Shown: positions 59,561 through 64,000 of the stretch, one piece after another
How the letters are laid out: each line of letters opens with the position of its first letter
How positions within the stretch are numbered: position 1 is the stretch's first letter
NCBI RefSeq assembly: GCF_907165205.1
Contig: NC_058197.1
Span: 17,338,766 to 17,402,765, forward strand
Source of the DNA: Coccinella septempunctata
Lineage: Eukaryota; Arthropoda; Insecta; Coleoptera; Coccinellidae
Reading direction: 5' to 3'
DNA: 64,000 nucleotides
Translations under genes and position numbers: made by a program
The notes under the pieces: model-generated
What the model was told of the DNA's origin: nothing
What the model saw: the letters and a program-made list of their open reading frames with translations, nothing else
The model's database searches: none

Positions 59561-61529
59561 AGTTGCACGGGAATTACATTATGCGAGGTTGCCGAGTTCT
59601 AAAAAAATTTACTGAGAAATGGGAAAGCTATAACTTTTAATAAAAAAAATCGGAGTTCATACCCATAGACTAATAAATTTATAAGTCTATGTTCATACCT
59701 ATTCCCCCAAGCCCCCAATTATAATGACAATATTCAAAATTCATTTCTTGGTTTTGAAAAAAATCAAAAATGGGTTTCGTTTTATTTTATATAATTTACT
59801 GGAAACTGAAAGAGAATGAAAAAGTATCAGATGGAATTGCTGGACTGAAATTGCTGAAACTTCGGTTATTGCAATGTGGTGGATGCACTAATATATCAAA
59901 CACACATGTCTATGGTTGAACATAATCATTTCTAAAGCTTGAAACTTCCTATTAAACGGTGTTAAAACATGAAACTTAGAAGTGAAATTTGTTAAATAAA
60001 GGAACTCTTATTATCTAGAATATTAACTGGATATAATATATGTTTGTGGTGTTACATATAAGAAAATGGTGGTATGATGGTTTCTCAAACTACAGTTATC
60101 ATGAATAGAGAGTGATTTTTTGTAGATTTTCATAAACTACTGTTTGTTTATTGAATGAAAAGTACATCTAGAATATACATCATAATCTTACATATTTTCA
60201 ATCATATCATCAACCATATTTCTCCTGATCATTTTGACCTCTCAGGACTTTTCGTCGTCATTTGGCAACATCGCCTGCAGTTTAACACAGACTGTACGTC
60301 TATGAATGACAGTTTCCTACGCATGACAGGGCAGCCATCATTTGAAATTATTCAGTCGCACAAAACTTTACAGAATGGAAATCTAAAAAAGCAACTTTCG
60401 ATTATCGATATCGTATACTTTGTGCACACTCTTTCGTTTTGCTACCAGGCTGCAAAAAAGTTCTTGTGTAATTGTAGGTGTAATTAACTCAACTTTCGTT
60501 TTTATCATTTCGACCGCAAACCGATCGGGGTCTAACGAAAAACATTATCAACGGTTCCTATCGCAAGGATAAGAATATAAAAAAGGGGAAATGATAGGAG
60601 CGCGATTTGGGGAATTGTTAGGGAGGTGTATCGATACCACATTCCATCGAAGCAGTACAATGAAATGCCTGGATAATAAGAAAGAAATCAAGCTTTCAGT
60701 GTTTTTGAGGATACCTGGGATCGTGAAAAATGTGGAATTTTCATGGTAGCCTTTCATATTCCCTTGTAAAAAGGAAATTTCCTTACTTTGGAGAGCACTA
60801 AACCATAGAATTCATTATTACTCCGTCGATCTGAGGATGGCTTCGAATTTAACGCGGAGCATTGAAAGGGTTGCTCTGTACCATCTATGATCGATAAAAG
60901 AACACTGAAAATTCAATGAAACTAACCTAAAAATTCTCATCATAACCTAAAATAATTTTTCTTGGAGGGAAAAGTGAAAAACGGTTTTTTTTCGAAATGA
61001 TATGAGGAAGTGTTAATGGGAAAGTGATTAAATTAGATTTAAACTTCTTACCTTTTGTCAGGTAAATGGAAATGATTCAGTGCAGCAGAGCTGTGGACTT
61101 AGGGATTATTCTCTTTTCTTTCAGGAGGTTTTTCCATTGATTTTCTTCAGAATAACTCATCTCTGTTGAAACATTTTGTTCAGGTATAGGCACGTTACAA
61201 TTTCCGAATTCAGTGAATGATATGCATGGGACCAATAGTTTTTTTTGCTTGATAGCATGGATACTTCTGTAGAAGGTTAGTGTTCTAAGATCTGGATTTT
61301 CCAGATCCATTTTTTTCTAGACAGGCGAGCATGTGCGTTTCATTAAAGCTTCACAGTTCTGTCTACAATTGAAATAATATTCCACATCTCTTAATAACAA
61401 TTTATTGCATGCAACAAAGAAAAGATTCAAATAAATTACAAAACAAACAAATAAACAGAACATTCGATAACGAAGGACTCGAATAAAATATTAAATCTAT
61501 CATTGATTAAATCAAATATACATCACTGT
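59561..61529. other. Gene-poor stretch downstream of the nucleoside transporter
   Basis: A minus-strand frame of 77 codons (61077-61310, starting MDLENPDLRTLTFYRSIHAI) is followed by a GTAAGA donor-like site near 61050, but no partner exon is seen. Near 60240-60350 a minus-strand frame ending CRRCCQMTTKSPERSK precedes an AATAAA by about 90 bases. It may be the decayed end of a transposon-type gene. The transporter 3' untranslated region reads leftward from 61529. Confidence 0.35.
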
Positions 61530-63824
61530 TCACGTAGTTTGCGGCCCGTCAGTGGGTATGACAAGACCTGCTATACAGGCTGTCATAAAACACACAATCG
61601 CACCCCCTGCTGCAGCACGAAAGACCAACCTCGTGATCACGGGCCTTTTCTCGGGCACGAGGGCACTAAGGCCTGAGATCATGATTCCAACAGATCCTGG
61701 ATTGGCGAAACCACAGATAGCGAAGGTGGCTATGGTTCTTGATTTCGGCTGCGAAAAAAAATATTAAAAAAACAAGTATAGTTTCGATCTTTACCTACTC
61801 ACCAGTAAAGTCATCGTTCCCATCTTCTGGAAGGCCACGAATTCGTTGATGGTCGTTTTTAGAGCTATCAGCTCGCCCACCTTGCTGCAGTCTTGCCATG
61901 GCACGCCCATCAGGAAGGCTACGGGCACGAATAGATCGCCGACGAATAGAGTTAGGGACCATTCGTCGTTGGGGTTCGTATAACCTAAAGAGAGTGGTGG
62001 CATTTTGAAACGTTACTGAATTTTGAAGGGATCTTTACCAACTAAGTTCCCCATCCAAGCCAGTACTCCGTTGAGGAAATATACGAAGGATAGACAAGCT
62101 ATGATCCCGGCTATTATGCCCAGTACCATCTTCACAGCATCTGAAGCACCTGTGATGGCTGCATCTAGCACAGATGAGTAAGGCCTGAAATAGAATCAGC
62201 GATTTAGGAAGGGTTTATGAGAGATACCACGAAATTTCCTCACATTTCAGTTAGGTGGACATTCTCCTGAGTTATCTTGGGAGTTTCGGTCTCTGGATAC
62301 ATGAGGTTGCTGAAGACCAGTGCAGAGGGCGCTGACATAACGCTGGCAGTGATGAGAGTGGCTGCATTCGCTCCAAACGAGATATAAGCAGCCAACACAG
62401 TTCCTGCATCAGAAGACAATTTTACACTGCTTTAAAGCTTCAACAATGTTGATACTGTTGACTGATAATATCAACAACCTACCTGAGGTAGTTGCGAAGC
62501 CGCAGGTCATCACGTTATGCATCTCAGAGTCCGTCAGACTTTGAAGGAAGGGTTTGAGCAGCAACGGCGCCTCTGTCTGAAAAACGCGAACTTCGAATTG
62601 AAATTTTTCTTAAACGGGGCGCCAAACTCACCATTCCCAAGAAAATGTTGGCTGCACTGTTAACGCTCTCGCATATCGATGTCCCCAACCAGAATTTGAA
62701 GAATTTCCCTAGAGTGGACACGAATTTTTGCATCCAACCGTAGTAGTAGAGGATGTTGATGCAGAATCCCAGGAAATATATGGTGCAAAGACTCTGTAAC
62801 GTACATGATCAATTGAGATTTCAATAAAGTTAGGTTAACATTGTAATGGAAGGTTTGAGGTGAGAGCGAGGTGGCTATGAAGGCCTCCAGCACCTAGAGA
62901 CTCCTGCTGATGTGAAGGAGTACTCAAGCAATGAAAGCTTCTCATCAGAAGGCCACCCTCCAAGGCCTAGGTCAAGAAAATGCTGAGTATGATGGGTGGT
63001 CATCTCTTTAATAAACATTCAAATAGATCAGCTGTTGGTACAGTGGCACATATGAGACTGCTGGACACGTTTTGTCCACCTAACGCAACCTTGCATAGCT
63101 AAGGAGAATATACTTAGGAAACCCCACACCTAATCTTCCTATGGTGGGAGGTCTGAGGTTCTCTGGTTAACCCAAAACGGTCAATTCTTACCTTGAAAGC
63201 AAATATTCCTTGCTTGTACACAAGATCATCGCCATACACAAAAGCTGCGCCTTCTACCGCGTACCCTAGGAAGGTGGTAACTTTGTTTCCCAAACAGTTG
63301 AACAGTTCCTCCCCTGGTTTGAACTTGATGATCAACAGAGCCAACGAAAATTGCAACACCATGCCGTTGACGATGGTCCTCCAGTTTATCTTTAAGAAAC
63401 GTTAACGTTTCATCCAGTAGCACTTTTTTCAATTCACTTACTTGAGATTTGAATGGACAGACCGCGAATCCGAAGAGCAGGAAGACAGTCAATCCCAACA
63501 GGGAGACCAGCCTGTATCTGTCGTTCTCGGTGTCTATTATCAGGAAAATTGTGAAGCCACCGAAGAATGCTATGTAGAAGACTGTCAGTGAGTATCTGGA
63601 GAAGAATCGAGATATAGTCACTAATGCATGTATGACAAAATGAATGATCAAATCTCACTTAGCACTTTGACATCCGTTTACAAGTGGTTCCCAAACATTC
63701 TCCCTTACATGGGGCAGTAGTTTTGGCCCTAACAGATAGTTATAGCTTATGCTGAAAGCTATGATACCATACAATACAATCAGGAAACCATATCCACTGC
63801 AGAAGGTTTCATCAATGTTTGTTT
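61530..63824 (-). CDS. Concentrative nucleoside transporter (SLC28/CNT), 3' nine exons
   Basis: Exons 63824-63659, 63595-63442, 63389-63192, 62793-62632, 62576-62483, 62403-62244, 62184-62039, 61984-61803 and 61748-61530 are all GT-AG and in phase; the 5' exons lie beyond the window. Family landmarks appear in order: FVYGDDLVYKQGIFAFK, ICESVNSAANIFLGM followed by TEAPLLLKPFL (the G-x-TEAP substrate and sodium site), TCGFATTSG, SVMSAPSALVFSNLMYPETE, LMGVPWQDC, INEFVAFQ, FAICGFANPGSVGIMISGLS and TACIAGLV. Hydrophobic segments fit the multi-pass fold. CNT proteins take up nucleosides together with sodium at the plasma membrane (family knowledge). The C-terminal tail ends only ten residues after the last helix (IPTDGPQTT), shorter than in human CNTs. 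The paralogue cannot be set without the N-terminus. Confidence 0.93.
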
Positions 63825-64000
63825 CTGAAAATGGTACATTAAATCCTTACTAATTGTTTAAAAAATAAAATCAGGCTGTTTATTAGGAGTTATGACAGTT
63901 AGATATGGTGTAAGCCTCTGGTTTATAGTGTTAAACATCACAAAATGACAGGGGTTGAGTTGGATAATCTATCCAAAGGATGGTTTATCCAATCTCGAAA
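63825..64000. other. Intron of the nucleoside transporter, running off the window
   Basis: AT-rich sequence upstream of the acceptor at 63826-63825. The next 5' exon is not in the window. Confidence 0.6.

Noticed and set aside
60240..60490. Frame ending CRRCCQMTTKSPERSK as the C-terminus of a KRAB-A/integrase-type element protein
   Set aside because: The resemblance is only to a short cysteine pattern and an in-frame stop lies just upstream; too weak to annotate as a gene.

Overview
This is an AT-rich, intron-bearing eukaryotic window, almost certainly from an insect. The genes are spliced, with many short introns of about 50-90 nt and GT-AG borders. The recognisable proteins (Boule, Rca1/Emi1, COMMD3, P5C dehydrogenase, a CNT nucleoside transporter) are animal genes, and the intergenic and intronic DNA is full of short TIR elements and tandem repeats typical of insect genomes. 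A beetle is my guess, but I cannot prove the order. There are no operons, CRISPR arrays, rRNA or convincing tRNA genes.

Layout from left to right. COMMD3 (minus strand, 1578-2520) is complete. After a gene-poor stretch with one candidate presequence exon (5381-5482) comes boule (minus, 6615-14688). It can be read either as a classical 257-aa protein ending in a terminal exon at 10062-10139 or as an unusually long 725-aa protein. Rca1/Emi1 (minus, 17895-19598) and a THAP-domain gene (plus, 21868-23042) are divergent neighbours, with a 1.15-kb TIR element between them. P5CDh, the proline-catabolic dehydrogenase (minus, 25162-33840, 10 exons, 570 aa), has introns loaded with repeats. One intron is about 90% made of a 494-bp tandem repeat whose edge falls on the splice acceptor. 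A very large gene of unknown function (minus, 35509-46448, 7 coding exons, 2429 aa) encodes an acidic, low-complexity protein with a 10-residue coding minisatellite, basic nuclear-type clusters and an RVSF motif near its C-terminal end. Its 5' untranslated exon may lie at 52228-52368.

From 46.6 to 52.0 kb lies the largest array of the 494-bp repeat. It is split by a 2.44-kb THAP-transposase element, which is itself split by a 1.06-kb hAT-like element, so the insertion order can be read. Removing the outer element restores the 494-bp period exactly. From 52.4 to 61.5 kb I see only weak candidates: a two-exon hypothetical gene, a 5S-like fragment and a promoter-like patch. The right end holds the 3' nine exons of a concentrative nucleoside transporter (SLC28/CNT), whose 5' part lies beyond the window.

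The genes do not form a pathway. Joined exons were checked by reading phase: COMMD3, boule, Rca1, THAP, P5CDh and the large gene all close to whole codons ending in a stop. The most interesting material is the 494-bp repeat family and its relation to introns, the nested transposons, the two-ended boule, and the unassigned 2429-aa protein.
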